From assembly GCA_020434085.1 (NCBI GenBank), contig JAGRBM010000571.1:1-24900 (forward strand): a stretch of 24,900 nucleotides of DNA, read 5' to 3'. The notes under the pieces are model-generated. The model did no database searches. It saw only the letters and a program-made list of their open reading frames with translations, and was not told the DNA's origin. Positions 16,278-24,814 of the stretch are shown piece after piece. The DNA comes from Chrysiogenia bacterium. Its GTDB lineage: Bacteria > JAGRBM01. The translations under genes and the position numbers were made by a program. Position 1 is the stretch's first letter, and each line of letters starts with the position of its first letter.

Positions 16278-16306
16278 TTGACATTTTTACCTGCCTCGCA
16301 TACTTT
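16278..16306 (+). promoter_or_regulatory. Probable sigma70 promoter of the nuo operon
   Basis: A perfect -35 box TTGACA (16278-16283), an ideal 17-base spacer and a TACTTT -10 box (16301-16306; 3 of 6). An AT-rich tract lies 20-45 bases upstream of the -35 box. The predicted start near 16313 gives a leader of about 70 bases before nuoA. Confidence 0.6.
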
Positions 16307-16382
16307 GAGCCCGCCTTGGGCGCCGAATGGGATGCGAGGGTGCTTCCAAACCGCCTCGAGGCCGGGGTTCTGGCAGGTAATC

Positions 16383-16808
16383 ATGTATTTTGACTTCGCC
16401 AATGTACTGATCTTCATGGCGGTCGCGAGTGGGTTTATCTTCATCGCGATCACCGTTTCGCGCTTTATTGCGCCTCGCAAACCCAACAAGACCAAGAGCC
16501 TGGCCTACGAATGCGGTGAGATCCCCGTCGGAAGTGGCTGGGCCCAGTTCAATATCCGCTTCTATATTGTGGCCGTCATGTTCCTGATCTTCGATGTGGA
16601 AGTCGCGGCCATGTATCCGGTGGCCAGCACCCTGAAAAAATGGGTAGCGCGCAGCCTCGAAGACGGCGTGGCCTACGGACCCGCCGTACTGGGCGAGATC
16701 GTGCTTTTCGCGGTGATTTTGTTCGTCGGCCTCATCTATGTCTGGGGCAAGGGCGACCTGGAATGGATCAAGGCTCTGGGCAACGAGCCTCGCAAGGGGA
16801 AGCGCTAA
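16383..16808 (+). CDS. nuoA: Complex I subunit A (NADH-quinone oxidoreductase chain A)
   Basis: A 141-residue, three-helix membrane subunit. It has the family signature KSLAYECGEIPVG followed by FNIRFYIVAVMFLIFDVEVA, whose acidic residues lie near the quinone cavity. Helices are about 4-26, 62-84 and 100-122. The ATG at 16383 is chosen because it gives the usual length and N terminus; AGG lies five bases upstream. An upstream in-frame ATG at 16332 would add unrelated residues. First gene of the nuo operon, 53 bases before nuoB. Confidence 0.95.
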   Translation: MYFDFANVLIFMAVASGFIFIAITVSRFIAPRKPNKTKSLAYECGEIPVGSGWAQFNIRFYIVAVMFLIFDVEVAAMYPVASTLKKWVARSLEDGVAYGPAVLGEIVLFAVILFVGLIYVWGKGDLEWIKALGNEPRKGKR

Positions 16809-16861
16809 GACTTTAGATTTATTGAAGTTTTAGCCGAAAGCGAAGGAGACCCGCACCGATC

Positions 16862-17380
16862 ATGGCCGAACAAACCCCGATGCAGATGGACACGACCTAC
16901 TACAACCCCACCGAGGGCGGTATCATTCTGGCCAACGTCGATGATTTCCTCGCGTGGACCCGCGCCAACTCGCTCTGGTACATGCTCTTCGGCCTGGCCT
17001 GCTGCGCCATCGAGCTGATGCAGACCGGCGGCCCGCGCAGCGACCTCGATCGCTTCGGTACCGTTTTCCGCGCCACCCCGCGCCAGTCCGACCTGATCAT
17101 CGTGGCCGGCACCCTCACCTACAAGATGGCCACCCGCGTGAAGATTCTTTACGACCAGATGGCCGACCCCAAATATGTGATCTCCATGGGCAGTTGCTCC
17201 AATTGCGGCGGCCTGTTCGACCTCGGTTACTCGGTTTGCAAGGGCGTCGACAACGTCATTCCCGTGGATGTCTACATCCCGGGTTGTCCGCCGCGCCCCG
17301 AGGCCCTGACCGAGGGCGTGATCAAGCTTCAGGAAGTGGTCAAGCGCGACCGGTATCTGCGCCGTCGCTTTGCCGCCTGA
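16862..17380 (+). CDS. nuoB: Complex I subunit B (N2 iron-sulfur cluster)
   Basis: A 172-residue subunit that holds the terminal 4Fe-4S cluster N2, which passes electrons to quinone. The ligands are Cys47 and Cys48 (GLACCAIEL), Cys112 (GSCSNCGG) and Cys142 ([10 protein letters not shown]). An extra Cys115 sits in the third motif, as in some homologues. It works at the junction of the peripheral arm and the membrane. The ATG at 16862 follows AGGAG at 16844-16848, with rather long spacing. Confidence 0.97.
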   Translation: MAEQTPMQMDTTYYNPTEGGIILANVDDFLAWTRANSLWYMLFGLACCAIELMQTGGPRSDLDRFGTVFRATPRQSDLIIVAGTLTYKMATRVKILYDQMADPKYVISMGSCSNCGGLFDLGYSVCKGVDNVIPVDVYIPGCPPRPEALTEGVIKLQEVVKRDRYLRRRFAA

Positions 17381-17400
17381 GTCGAAGTCCCGGGGAAGTC

Positions 17401-17426
17401 GCGCGCCGGGGATGCAAGTGGCGCGC
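17401..17426 (+). other. Intercistronic hairpin between nuoB and nuoC
   Basis: GCGCGCC (17401-17407) and GGCGCGC (17420-17426) can pair around a 12-base loop in the 124-base gap between nuoB and nuoC. No T-tract follows, so it is not a typical terminator. Such stems may shape segment stability or translation of the operon mRNA. Confidence 0.35.
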
Positions 17427-17504
17427 GCATCGAAAAGCTAGAACGAAACCTGCGCCCGCGCGGGCCCTGCACAAGGCCGGCGCGAGCGACGATTGGCACC
17501 GAGT

Positions 17505-18104
17505 ATGACCAGCGACGAAATCATCGAACGCCTCGTCAAACAATTCGGAGACGACAAGGTCACCCGCGTTCAGGCCGAGGGATGCCCGCAGCCCCACGCG
17601 CTGGTGCCGGCCGAGCTCATCCAGGACGTTGCCAAGTTCCTGCGCGATGATCCCGATCTCGACTGCAAGTTCCTGGCGACCATCGCCGCGACCGACTGGC
17701 TCGCCGGCGAGCGCAAGGTAAAGGTCGGCGACGAAGAGCGCGTTGAAGAGATCAAGGCGCGCATCGACGTGGCCTACAACTTCTCCTCCCTGACCAAGAA
17801 GCACCGGGTCAACGTCAAGGTCACCGTCGACCGCGACAAGCCCGAAGTGCCCACCCTCACGGGTGTGTTTATCGCAGCCGACTGGCACGAGCGCGAGCAG
17901 TACGACCTGCTGGGCGTGAATTTCAAGGGCCACCCCGACCTGCGCCGCCTGATGATGCCCGAGGGCTGGGTCGGCCACCCGCTGCGCAAGGATTACGAGC
18001 AGATGAGCGAGTGGCAGGGCATTCCCACCAGCCGTCCCAAGTCCCATGACCTGTTCCGCGAGCGTCTTGCCCGCGAAGAAGCCGAAGAGGAGGCCGGAGC
18101 CTAA
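17505..18104 (+). CDS. nuoC: Complex I subunit C (30 kDa subunit)
   Basis: A 199-residue peripheral-arm subunit. It has the 30-kDa subunit signature [20 protein letters not shown] (about 129-148), followed by [18 protein letters not shown]. It packs against NuoD and NuoB near the quinone site and carries no cofactor. The ATG at 17505 is preferred over a TTG four codons earlier; no strong ribosome site is visible. The gene is separate from nuoD rather than fused as in enterobacteria. The C-terminal 15 residues are Glu/Ala-rich. Confidence 0.93.
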   Translation: MTSDEIIERLVKQFGDDKVTRVQAEGCPQPHALVPAELIQDVAKFLRDDPDLDCKFLATIAATDWLAGERKVKVGDEERVEEIKARIDVAYNFSSLTKKHRVNVKVTVDRDKPEVPTLTGVFIAADWHEREQYDLLGVNFKGHPDLRRLMMPEGWVGHPLRKDYEQMSEWQGIPTSRPKSHDLFRERLAREEAEEEAGA

Positions 18105-18130
18105 GGGCCCGGTTTCAAGGAGCCAGCCAG

Positions 18131-19264
18131 GTGAGCGTCGCAACCATCGAACAGTCCGGGGAGGAAATGCTCCTCAACATGGGGCCCCAGCACCCTTCGA
18201 CCCATGGTGTGCTGCGCTTCATCCTCAAGACCGACGGTGAGATCATCAAGAGTCTCGACCCGGACGTGGGCTTCCTCCACCGTTCCATCGAGCGCATCGG
18301 CGAGATGGTCACCTTCGAGCAGTTCATGCCCTACACCGACCGCGTAGACTACCTCTCGGCCATGAACGCCAACCATGCGTGGGCCCGCGCGGTCGAGACC
18401 GCCTGCGGCATCGAAGTGCCCCGCCGCGCGGCGGTCATCCGCACGATCACCGACGAGCTCAACCGAATCATCTCGCATCTGCTGGCCGTCGGCGCGCTGG
18501 GCATGGACCTTGGCGCCGCCACGCCGTTCCTGCACGCCATTCGCGAGCGCGAGAAGGTCAACGACATCATCGAAGCCCTCTGCGGCGCGCGCCTGACCTA
18601 CAACTACGTGCGCATCGGCGGCGTCTGGTACGACCTTCCCCACGACTTTGTCGACAAGTGCACGGAGTTCCTCGACAAGTTCGAGCCCGCGCTTGAAGAA
18701 TTTGACCGCCTGCTCGGCCAGGGCATCATCTTCCGTCAGCGCACGGCCAATGTCGCGCCCATGAACGCCGAAGATGCTATCGCCCACGGCCTTGTCGGAC
18801 CGAACCTGCGCGCCGCCGGCGTGAAGTACGACCTGCGCCGCGATGAGCCCTACGGCATCTATCCCGAGCTCGACTTCGAAGTGCCCATCGGCACCGGCAT
18901 TGTCGGCACCGTGGGCGACTGCTTCGACCGCTACTGGGTCCGCATCTGCGAGATGCGCGAATCGGTCAAGATTCTGCGCCAGTGCTTCAAGATGCTGCCC
19001 GAAGACAAGCAGATCCGCGCCAAGTTGCCGAAGATTCTCAAGGCCCCGGCCGGCGAGGTCTACGTGCCGGTCGAATCCTCGCGCGGCGAGATGGGCTACT
19101 ACCTTGTCACCGACGGCGGGCCCAAGGCCTACCGCGTTCGCATTCGCACCGGATCATTTGCGGCCATGAAGGCCATTGAGACGCTTGCCAGCGGGCTGAT
19201 GATCGCCGACCTGGTCGCCGTGATCGCTGCCCTCGATGTGGTGGCGCCGGAAATTGATCGCTGA
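18131..19264 (+). CDS. nuoD: Complex I subunit D (49 kDa subunit, quinone site)
   Basis: A 377-residue subunit related to the large subunit of NiFe hydrogenases. [13 protein letters not shown] (18-30) carries the quinone-facing His loop, and the conserved Tyr74 is in [29 protein letters not shown] and the C-terminal APEIDR are also kept. It reduces quinone together with NuoB. The GTG start at 18131 is supported by AAGGAG (18117-18122) eight bases upstream. The next gene is nuoH, 14 bases later; nuoE, nuoF and nuoG are missing from this position. Confidence 0.96.
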   Translation: MSVATIEQSGEEMLLNMGPQHPSTHGVLRFILKTDGEIIKSLDPDVGFLHRSIERIGEMVTFEQFMPYTDRVDYLSAMNANHAWARAVETACGIEVPRRAAVIRTITDELNRIISHLLAVGALGMDLGAATPFLHAIREREKVNDIIEALCGARLTYNYVRIGGVWYDLPHDFVDKCTEFLDKFEPALEEFDRLLGQGIIFRQRTANVAPMNAEDAIAHGLVGPNLRAAGVKYDLRRDEPYGIYPELDFEVPIGTGIVGTVGDCFDRYWVRICEMRESVKILRQCFKMLPEDKQIRAKLPKILKAPAGEVYVPVESSRGEMGYYLVTDGGPKAYRVRIRTGSFAAMKAIETLASGLMIADLVAVIAALDVVAPEIDR

Positions 19265-19278
19265 GGAAACACTGATTC

Positions 19279-20712
19279 ATGCGTGAGATCGCCGACAACC
19301 TTCTCGCTCCGGGCGGCCTGCTCGAAGGCGCGCATCCCTGGGTCGCCTACATCGGGACGATGCTGGTCTTCTGCCTGATCGTGTTCCTGTTCGTGGCACA
19401 CGCCGCGGGCATCTACAGTTGGCTCGAGCGCCGCATTGCCGGCCGCATCCAGAACCGCGTGGGCCCCAACCGCGTGGGCCCCCAGGGCTTTGCCCAGTGG
19501 GCGGTCGACGGTCTCAAGACCTTCCAGAAGGAAGACCTCATCCCCGACGGCGCCGACTCGCCGCTCTTCCGTCTGGCGCCCTATGTTGCTTTCGTGGGCA
19601 TGTTCGGCGTGTTCGTCGCCCTGCCCTTTTCTTCGAGCCTGGTGATCGCCGACATCAACGTCGCCATGGTCTACATCCTGGCGGTCGCTTCGATTGAAGC
19701 CATCGGCATTCTGCTGGCCGGCTACGCCTCGAACTCCAAGTGGAGCTTCTACGGCGGCATGCGCTCGGCCGCGCAGATCGTCAGCTACGAAGTGCCCGTC
19801 GCCCTGTCGATCATGTCGATCATCGTGGTGACCGGCACCCTCAACCTGCAGGACATCATCGCGGGCCAGGGTACGGTCATCTGGGACTGGAACTTCTTCT
19901 ACTCCCCGTTCACCGCGCTGGCCTTCTTCTGCTACTTCATCGGCGCCATCGCCGAGATCAACCGCGCGCCCTTCGACCTGCCCGAGGCCGAGTCCGAACT
20001 CGTTTCCGGTTTTGCCACCGAGTATTCGGGCCTTCGCTTCCTGTTCTTCTTCTTCGCCGAGTGGGCGAACATCTATGTGATCAGTGCCATCGCCGTCATC
20101 CTGTTCTTCGGCGGCTGGCAGGTGCCCGGCTGGGAGACCGCCGAGCTTCAGGCCGCGGGCGTTCCGATCCTCTACACCCTGCTGGGTCTGACGATCGTTG
20201 GCGCCGGCTACTTCGGTTACAAACTGGGCAGCAGCAAGGACATGCCGCGCCGCAAGATGGTGACCGGTGACACCATCGCTGCCACCGTCGTCTCCGTGGC
20301 GCTCGGCTGGGGCCCGGCCATTACCTGCTCGGTGCTGCTGTGGGCCGCGCTGAGCTTTGGCACGCCCGCCTGGACGGGCACGGTCATGGCCAACATCATG
20401 CAGGTCATCGCCCTGATGGTGAAGACCCACATCCTCGTCTTCCTCGTCATCCAGGCCCGCTGGACGCTGCCGCGTCTTCGCGTGGACCAGATGATGCTCG
20501 TTTGCTGGAAGTACCTGACCCCCGCTGCGTTCCTCACCATCATGGGTAACGCTTTCTGGATGGTGTACGTCCACCCGCGCAGCCACCTGCAGGTGATGAC
20601 CCGTTACGGGCTGGTCGCCGCGCTCGGCGCGCTTGTCGCGATCTATTTCATGAAGGTTTTTGCAAACATCGCCACCACCAAGGACACCGTCGACATGCAC
20701 ATGCGTGTCTAA
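19279..20712 (+). CDS. nuoH: Complex I subunit H with an extra two-helix insertion
   Basis: A 477-residue membrane subunit that forms the heel of complex I and part of the quinone channel. Conserved parts are ERRIAGRIQNRVGPNRVGP (50-68), the FQKEDLIP stretch, AEINRAPFDLPEAESELVSGF (225-245) and GGW near 278. The late LPRLRVDQMM segment (397-406) is also present. Between GGW and the late helix, residues about 290-368 are not found in the common 320-350 residue form. This stretch appears to add two membrane helices (about 295-316 and 333-360) and a basic loop (SSKDMPRRK). The start ATG 19279 follows GAGGAAA. The subunit identity is certain; the role of the insertion is unknown. Confidence 0.95.
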   Translation: MREIADNLLAPGGLLEGAHPWVAYIGTMLVFCLIVFLFVAHAAGIYSWLERRIAGRIQNRVGPNRVGPQGFAQWAVDGLKTFQKEDLIPDGADSPLFRLAPYVAFVGMFGVFVALPFSSSLVIADINVAMVYILAVASIEAIGILLAGYASNSKWSFYGGMRSAAQIVSYEVPVALSIMSIIVVTGTLNLQDIIAGQGTVIWDWNFFYSPFTALAFFCYFIGAIAEINRAPFDLPEAESELVSGFATEYSGLRFLFFFFAEWANIYVISAIAVILFFGGWQVPGWETAELQAAGVPILYTLLGLTIVGAGYFGYKLGSSKDMPRRKMVTGDTIAATVVSVALGWGPAITCSVLLWAALSFGTPAWTGTVMANIMQVIALMVKTHILVFLVIQARWTLPRLRVDQMMLVCWKYLTPAAFLTIMGNAFWMVYVHPRSHLQVMTRYGLVAALGALVAIYFMKVFANIATTKDTVDMHMRV

Positions 20713-20734
20713 GGCAAGGGGCCGGATTTAAGAT

Positions 20735-21427
20735 ATGGAAACGCAGCCGACAGAAAATGAACCGCAGGGTGTAACTGCGACCTACGGCTACCGCCCCCAG
20801 GACGGCAGCCCGGTCCAGCGTTACTGGAGGAGCCTCTTTGGCGGCATCTCCAGCGTGTTCGAGGCCTTCACCATCACCATGGGCCACATGTTCCGCACCC
20901 CGGTGACGGTCCAGTACCCCGAAGTGAACGTGAAGGCGCAGCTTCCAGAGCGCTACCGCGGATTCCTCAACGTCGATCTCGATGTGTGCATTTCCTGCCG
21001 CAACTGCGAGAAGGCCTGCCCGATCGACTGCATCCTCATCGAGGACGTCAAGCTCGAGCGCAAGAGCATCATCGGCAACAACGGCAAGCCCAGCAAGAAA
21101 TTGCTCAACCCGACGGTCTTCAACATCGACCTGTCGAAGTGCATGTGGTGCGGCCTTTGCGTCGAGCCCTGCCCCACCGGGGCCATCTATTTCACGCGTG
21201 AGTTCGAGCGTTCGACCTCGAACATCCGCGACCTCTACTTTGAATTCGTGACTCCAGACGAGCGCAAGGCGCTCAAGGAGAAGGCGAAGAAATTCGCCGA
21301 GAAGGAAGCCAAGGCGAAGGCCGAGAAGGCCGCCGCACTGGCCGCGAAGAAGGCGGCTGAAGAAGCCGCGCAGGCCGAGGGCGGCGGGTCCGAAGACTCC
21401 GCGGCTCCTTCGGGGGAAAACAACTAG
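20735..21427 (+). CDS. nuoI: Complex I subunit I (two 4Fe-4S clusters)
   Basis: A 230-residue ferredoxin-like subunit that carries clusters N6a and N6b and links the peripheral arm to NuoB. Cys85, 88, 91 and 95 form the first motif (CISCRNCEKACP). Cys136, 139, 142 and 146 form the second (CMWCGLCVEPCP). An N-terminal amphipathic region (about 30-56) lies along the membrane. The last 55 residues are a Lys/Ala/Glu-rich helix-forming tail and an acidic end, beyond the usual domain. It follows nuoH after 22 bases. Confidence 0.96.
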   Translation: METQPTENEPQGVTATYGYRPQDGSPVQRYWRSLFGGISSVFEAFTITMGHMFRTPVTVQYPEVNVKAQLPERYRGFLNVDLDVCISCRNCEKACPIDCILIEDVKLERKSIIGNNGKPSKKLLNPTVFNIDLSKCMWCGLCVEPCPTGAIYFTREFERSTSNIRDLYFEFVTPDERKALKEKAKKFAEKEAKAKAEKAAALAAKKAAEEAAQAEGGGSEDSAAPSGENN

Positions 21428-21489
21428 CAGCGCAGCAGAACCCTGCAGGTCCGGCCTCCCCTTCGAAACGGGATTCCGGTCGGCACGAA

Positions 21490-21506
21490 CCCGGCAGAGC
21501 GCCGGG
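21490..21506 (+). other. Hairpin in the nuoI-nuoJ gap
   Basis: CCCGGC (21490-21495) and GCCGGG (21501-21506) form a perfect 6-base-pair stem with a 5-base loop AGAGC, in the 124-base gap between nuoI and nuoJ. No T-tract follows. It may stabilise or partly attenuate the transcript. Confidence 0.35.
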
Positions 21507-21551
21507 CGAGGTGGGGTTCTACATGCATGGGCGAAAGGGCATCGCTAAGAC

Positions 21552-22076
21552 ATGGAAGCCGGTCGTATTTTCTTCTGGATCGTCGCCTTAGTGGCACTGA
21601 CCAGCTCGTTGTACGTCGTGACAGCGCAGAACGTCGTGCGCGCCGCCATTGCGCTGGCGCTCACCCTGTTCACGGTCGCCATCGTCTACGTGAGCCTGGC
21701 CGCGGAGTTCCTGGCCGTAGTCCAGGTGCTCGTCTACATCGGCGGCGTCATCGTCATGATTCTCTTCACCGTCATGTTCACCCGTCGTTCGGGCGAGAAC
21801 AGCTTCCTGACCCCTTCGAAGGGTCCGCTCTCCATGGGCCTTGCCGCCGTGTTCGCCGGCGGGCTGTTCTTCATTCTCTACCGCCAGCTCACCACCGCGA
21901 AGTTCGCGGTGAGCGATCAGCTCCAGTACACCAACACCTTCGGCTACATCGGCGACGCGTTGCTGACCAGCCACGTCATCCCCTTCGAGGTCGTCTCCAT
22001 CCTGCTGCTCATGGCGCTGGTGGGTGCGGTCATCCTCATCAAGAAGGAAGTGAAACCCGAGGAGGAGGACGCCTGA
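21552..22076 (+). CDS. nuoJ: Complex I subunit J
   Basis: A 174-residue membrane subunit with five predicted helices. The conserved third-helix stretch EFLAVVQVLVYIGGVIVMILF (about 52-72) lines the proton path between the quinone site and the pump modules. It ends in a charged tail (KKEVKPEEEDA). The ATG 21552 gives the usual N terminus; the 124 bases before it are noncoding. The stop lies one base before the nuoK start. Confidence 0.95.
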   Translation: MEAGRIFFWIVALVALTSSLYVVTAQNVVRAAIALALTLFTVAIVYVSLAAEFLAVVQVLVYIGGVIVMILFTVMFTRRSGENSFLTPSKGPLSMGLAAVFAGGLFFILYRQLTTAKFAVSDQLQYTNTFGYIGDALLTSHVIPFEVVSILLLMALVGAVILIKKEVKPEEEDA

Positions 22077-22077
22077 G

Positions 22078-22383
22078 ATGCCGGTTCTTACCGACTACCT
22101 GATCCTCTCGGCCGGGCTGTTCGCCATCGGCATGTTCGGCGTGATCACGCGCCGCAACACCGTGGCGGTGCTCATGGCCATTGAGCTCATCCTGAATGCG
22201 GCGAGCATCAACTTCGTCGCCTTCAGCCACTACCTCAACGGGAACGTGACGGGCGATCTGTTCGCCCTGTTCGTGATCATCCTCGCCGGTGCGGAGGCCG
22301 CCGTCGGCCTGGCCCTGGTGCTGGTGATCTATCACAACTTCCGCAGCATCAACGTCGACGAAGTCTCGACGCTGGCGAACTAG
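22078..22383 (+). CDS. nuoK: Complex I subunit K
   Basis: A 101-residue, three-helix membrane subunit, an MrpC-type protein. Glu36 (AIELILNAASINF) and Glu73 (GAEAAVGLAL) correspond to the two membrane glutamates needed for proton transfer. The ribosome site GGAGGAGG lies inside the end of nuoJ, so the two are translationally coupled. The length is typical of the family. Confidence 0.97.
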   Translation: MPVLTDYLILSAGLFAIGMFGVITRRNTVAVLMAIELILNAASINFVAFSHYLNGNVTGDLFALFVIILAGAEAAVGLALVLVIYHNFRSINVDEVSTLAN

Positions 22384-22392
22384 GAGAGGCAC

Positions 22393-24756
22393 GTGGAGCA
22401 CACTGTCTTCCATGAATTCGGACTTCTCTGGCTGGTGCCGATCCTGCCCCTGATGGGCGCGGCGCTGCTGGGCCTGCTCGGCCGCAAGATCGAGTACAAG
22501 GGCTCGAAGCACCCCTGGGGCAACGACCCGGCCAGGTACGACTTCGACTGGCACGATCCCGACGCCCATGGACACGGCGATCACGCCGCGCACGAGGCCC
22601 ATGTCGAGGGCCACGACGGACATGGACACGGGGGTCACAGCCACGACCTCGATCTCGACGTCCACGAGCACGCCGAGCACCACCTGGCTCCGGGGCAGAC
22701 CCATGGCGGGATGAGCCTGATCAACTACATCGCGATGGGAACGGTCCTGGCTTCGGCCCTGATCACGACCTACGCGCTCATCACGCTCATCGGCGCCAAC
22801 GGGCACGGCCACGACAACGTGGCGCTGCGCCAGGTGCTCTACAACTGGATCTTCGTCGGCAACACCAACATCGAGCTGGCGTTCCTGGCCGATCGCCTCT
22901 CCATCGTGATGATGATGATCATCACCTGGATCGGCTTCCTGATTCACCTGTATTCAACGGGCTACATGGCCCACGACGCCAACCACTGGCGTTTCATGGC
23001 GTACCTGAACCTGTTCATCTTCGCCATGCTCATCCTCGTGATGGGTGACAGCCTGCTGGTCCTCTTCGTCGGCTGGGAGGGCGTGGGCCTTGCCAGTTAC
23101 CTGCTCATCGGCTTCTGGCACACGAGCATGGACAACGCGAAGGCCGCCATGAAGGCCTTTGTGGTCAACCGCGTTGGCGACTTCTTCTTCGTGATGGGCA
23201 TGCTGCTCATTTACTGGAACGTCGGCCGCGAGACCGGTGTGTGGACGCTCAACGTCTATGAGCTCTCGGCCCATGCGCCGGTGCTGACCGGAGTGATGTT
23301 CGGCGGCGCCATGATGGTAACCGTCGCCACGCTCTGCCTCTTCGTCGCCGCCACCGGCAAGAGCGCGCAGCTTCCCCTCTATGTGTGGCTGCCCGATGCG
23401 ATGGCCGGCCCGACGCCCGTCTCCGCGCTCATCCATGCCGCAACCATGGTGACCGCCGGCGTCTACATGATCTGCCGCATGAACGCCTTCTTCGCCCTGG
23501 CGCCGACCACGCTGACCGTGATCGGCATCGTGGCGACGCTCACGGCGTTCTTCTCGGCGACCATCGCGCTCGTTCAGAACGACATCAAGAAAGTGCTCGC
23601 CTACTCGACCGTCTCGCAGCTCGGATTCATGTTCATGGGCCTTGCCTCGGGTGCGTTCTGGGTCGGTATCTTCCACGTCATGACCCACGCCTTCTTCAAG
23701 GCCTGCCTGTTCCTCGGCTCCGGTTCGGTGATTCACTCGAACTCGGATGAGCAGGACATGCGCAAGTACGGCGGTCTGCGCACCATGATGCCGGCCACTG
23801 CCGCGACATTCATGATTTCCTGGCTGGCTATCTCGGGTGTGCCGCCGCTCTCGGGCTTCTTCTCGAAGGACGAGATCCTCCACCAGCTCCATGGCGCGAC
23901 CTTCATGGGCTTTGGCGAGCTTCGCATGCCGTGGCTGGGCACGCTGCTGTGGGGCATTGCCAGCGCCGCCGCCATGCTCACCGCTTTCTACATGACCCGT
24001 CAGGTCTACATGACTTTCTTCGGCGAAAACCGCGCCGATCCCGAAGTGAAGAGCCACATCCACGAGAGCCCGGCCAGCATGACCATCCCGCTGTGGGTGC
24101 TCGCATCGCTGGCGGCCGTGGGCGGTTTCATCGGCTTCATCTTCTTTGAGCCCTGGGTCGTGCTCGAGCACTGGCTCGCGCCGATTCTCACCGGCACCGA
24201 AAAGGTCCATGAGTTCGCCGCCGAAGTCGGCCACCCCGCGCACTCGGCCTTTGGCGAGTCGGGCTGGGCCACCATGGGCACCATGGGGTATGCGACCCTC
24301 TCGGCCGTGCTCGGCATCGCTTCGATCCTCTTCGCCCGCAGCATCTACGCCAAGGGTTACAAGGACGACGAGGAGCGCAGCTTCTGGGCAAGCATGCCGG
24401 GTCTGCACAAGACGCTCTACAACAAGTACTACGTCGACGAGATCTACGCCGCCACGGTGGTGGCCGGCGTCATGGCGCTCTCTCGCCTTTGCTCCTGGTG
24501 CGACCGCACCGTGATCGACGGCATCGTCCACGGGGTTGCCTGGAGCGTGCGCGGCCTCAAGTCACTGGTCGGCGCGATCGACCGCTTCGGCGTCGACAAG
24601 ATCGGCGTCGAAGGCACGGCCAACGTCATCGACAAACTCGGAAGTGTTGCCCGTCTGTTCCAGACGGGCCGGATCCAGACCTATCTGGTCTGGACGTTCA
24701 TTGTCCTGTTGGTGCTCGTTGCATCGCTGCAGGGCGGTTTCAAGGCTCTGTTCTAA
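22393..24756 (+). CDS. nuoL: Complex I subunit L with a histidine-rich N-terminal insertion
   Basis: A 787-residue antiporter-like proton-pumping subunit at the distal end of the membrane arm. Conserved features are GWEGVGLASYLLIGFW with Glu229, TGKSAQLPL with Lys323, AMAGPTPVSALIHAATMVTA and THAFFKACLFLGSGSV. GFFSKDEIL is present too, and the C-terminal part holds the lateral helix and last helix. The protein is longer than the usual 610-680 residues. Residues about 34-106, between helix 1 and helix 2, form a soluble insertion with 15 His in residues 54-97 plus many Asp/Glu. The GTG start at 22393 follows GGAGAGG. By family topology the insertion would face the cytoplasm, but this is not certain. 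Confidence 0.95.
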   Translation: MEHTVFHEFGLLWLVPILPLMGAALLGLLGRKIEYKGSKHPWGNDPARYDFDWHDPDAHGHGDHAAHEAHVEGHDGHGHGGHSHDLDLDVHEHAEHHLAPGQTHGGMSLINYIAMGTVLASALITTYALITLIGANGHGHDNVALRQVLYNWIFVGNTNIELAFLADRLSIVMMMIITWIGFLIHLYSTGYMAHDANHWRFMAYLNLFIFAMLILVMGDSLLVLFVGWEGVGLASYLLIGFWHTSMDNAKAAMKAFVVNRVGDFFFVMGMLLIYWNVGRETGVWTLNVYELSAHAPVLTGVMFGGAMMVTVATLCLFVAATGKSAQLPLYVWLPDAMAGPTPVSALIHAATMVTAGVYMICRMNAFFALAPTTLTVIGIVATLTAFFSATIALVQNDIKKVLAYSTVSQLGFMFMGLASGAFWVGIFHVMTHAFFKACLFLGSGSVIHSNSDEQDMRKYGGLRTMMPATAATFMISWLAISGVPPLSGFFSKDEILHQLHGATFMGFGELRMPWLGTLLWGIASAAAMLTAFYMTRQVYMTFFGENRADPEVKSHIHESPASMTIPLWVLASLAAVGGFIGFIFFEPWVVLEHWLAPILTGTEKVHEFAAEVGHPAHSAFGESGWATMGTMGYATLSAVLGIASILFARSIYAKGYKDDEERSFWASMPGLHKTLYNKYYVDEIYAATVVAGVMALSRLCSWCDRTVIDGIVHGVAWSVRGLKSLVGAIDRFGVDKIGVEGTANVIDKLGSVARLFQTGRIQTYLVWTFIVLLVLVASLQGGFKALF

Positions 24757-24814
24757 AGCAACGATTGATCGGGCGCGCCGGGCGCGTCCGGGTTAAAGAA
24801 GAGGTCATCCAAAG

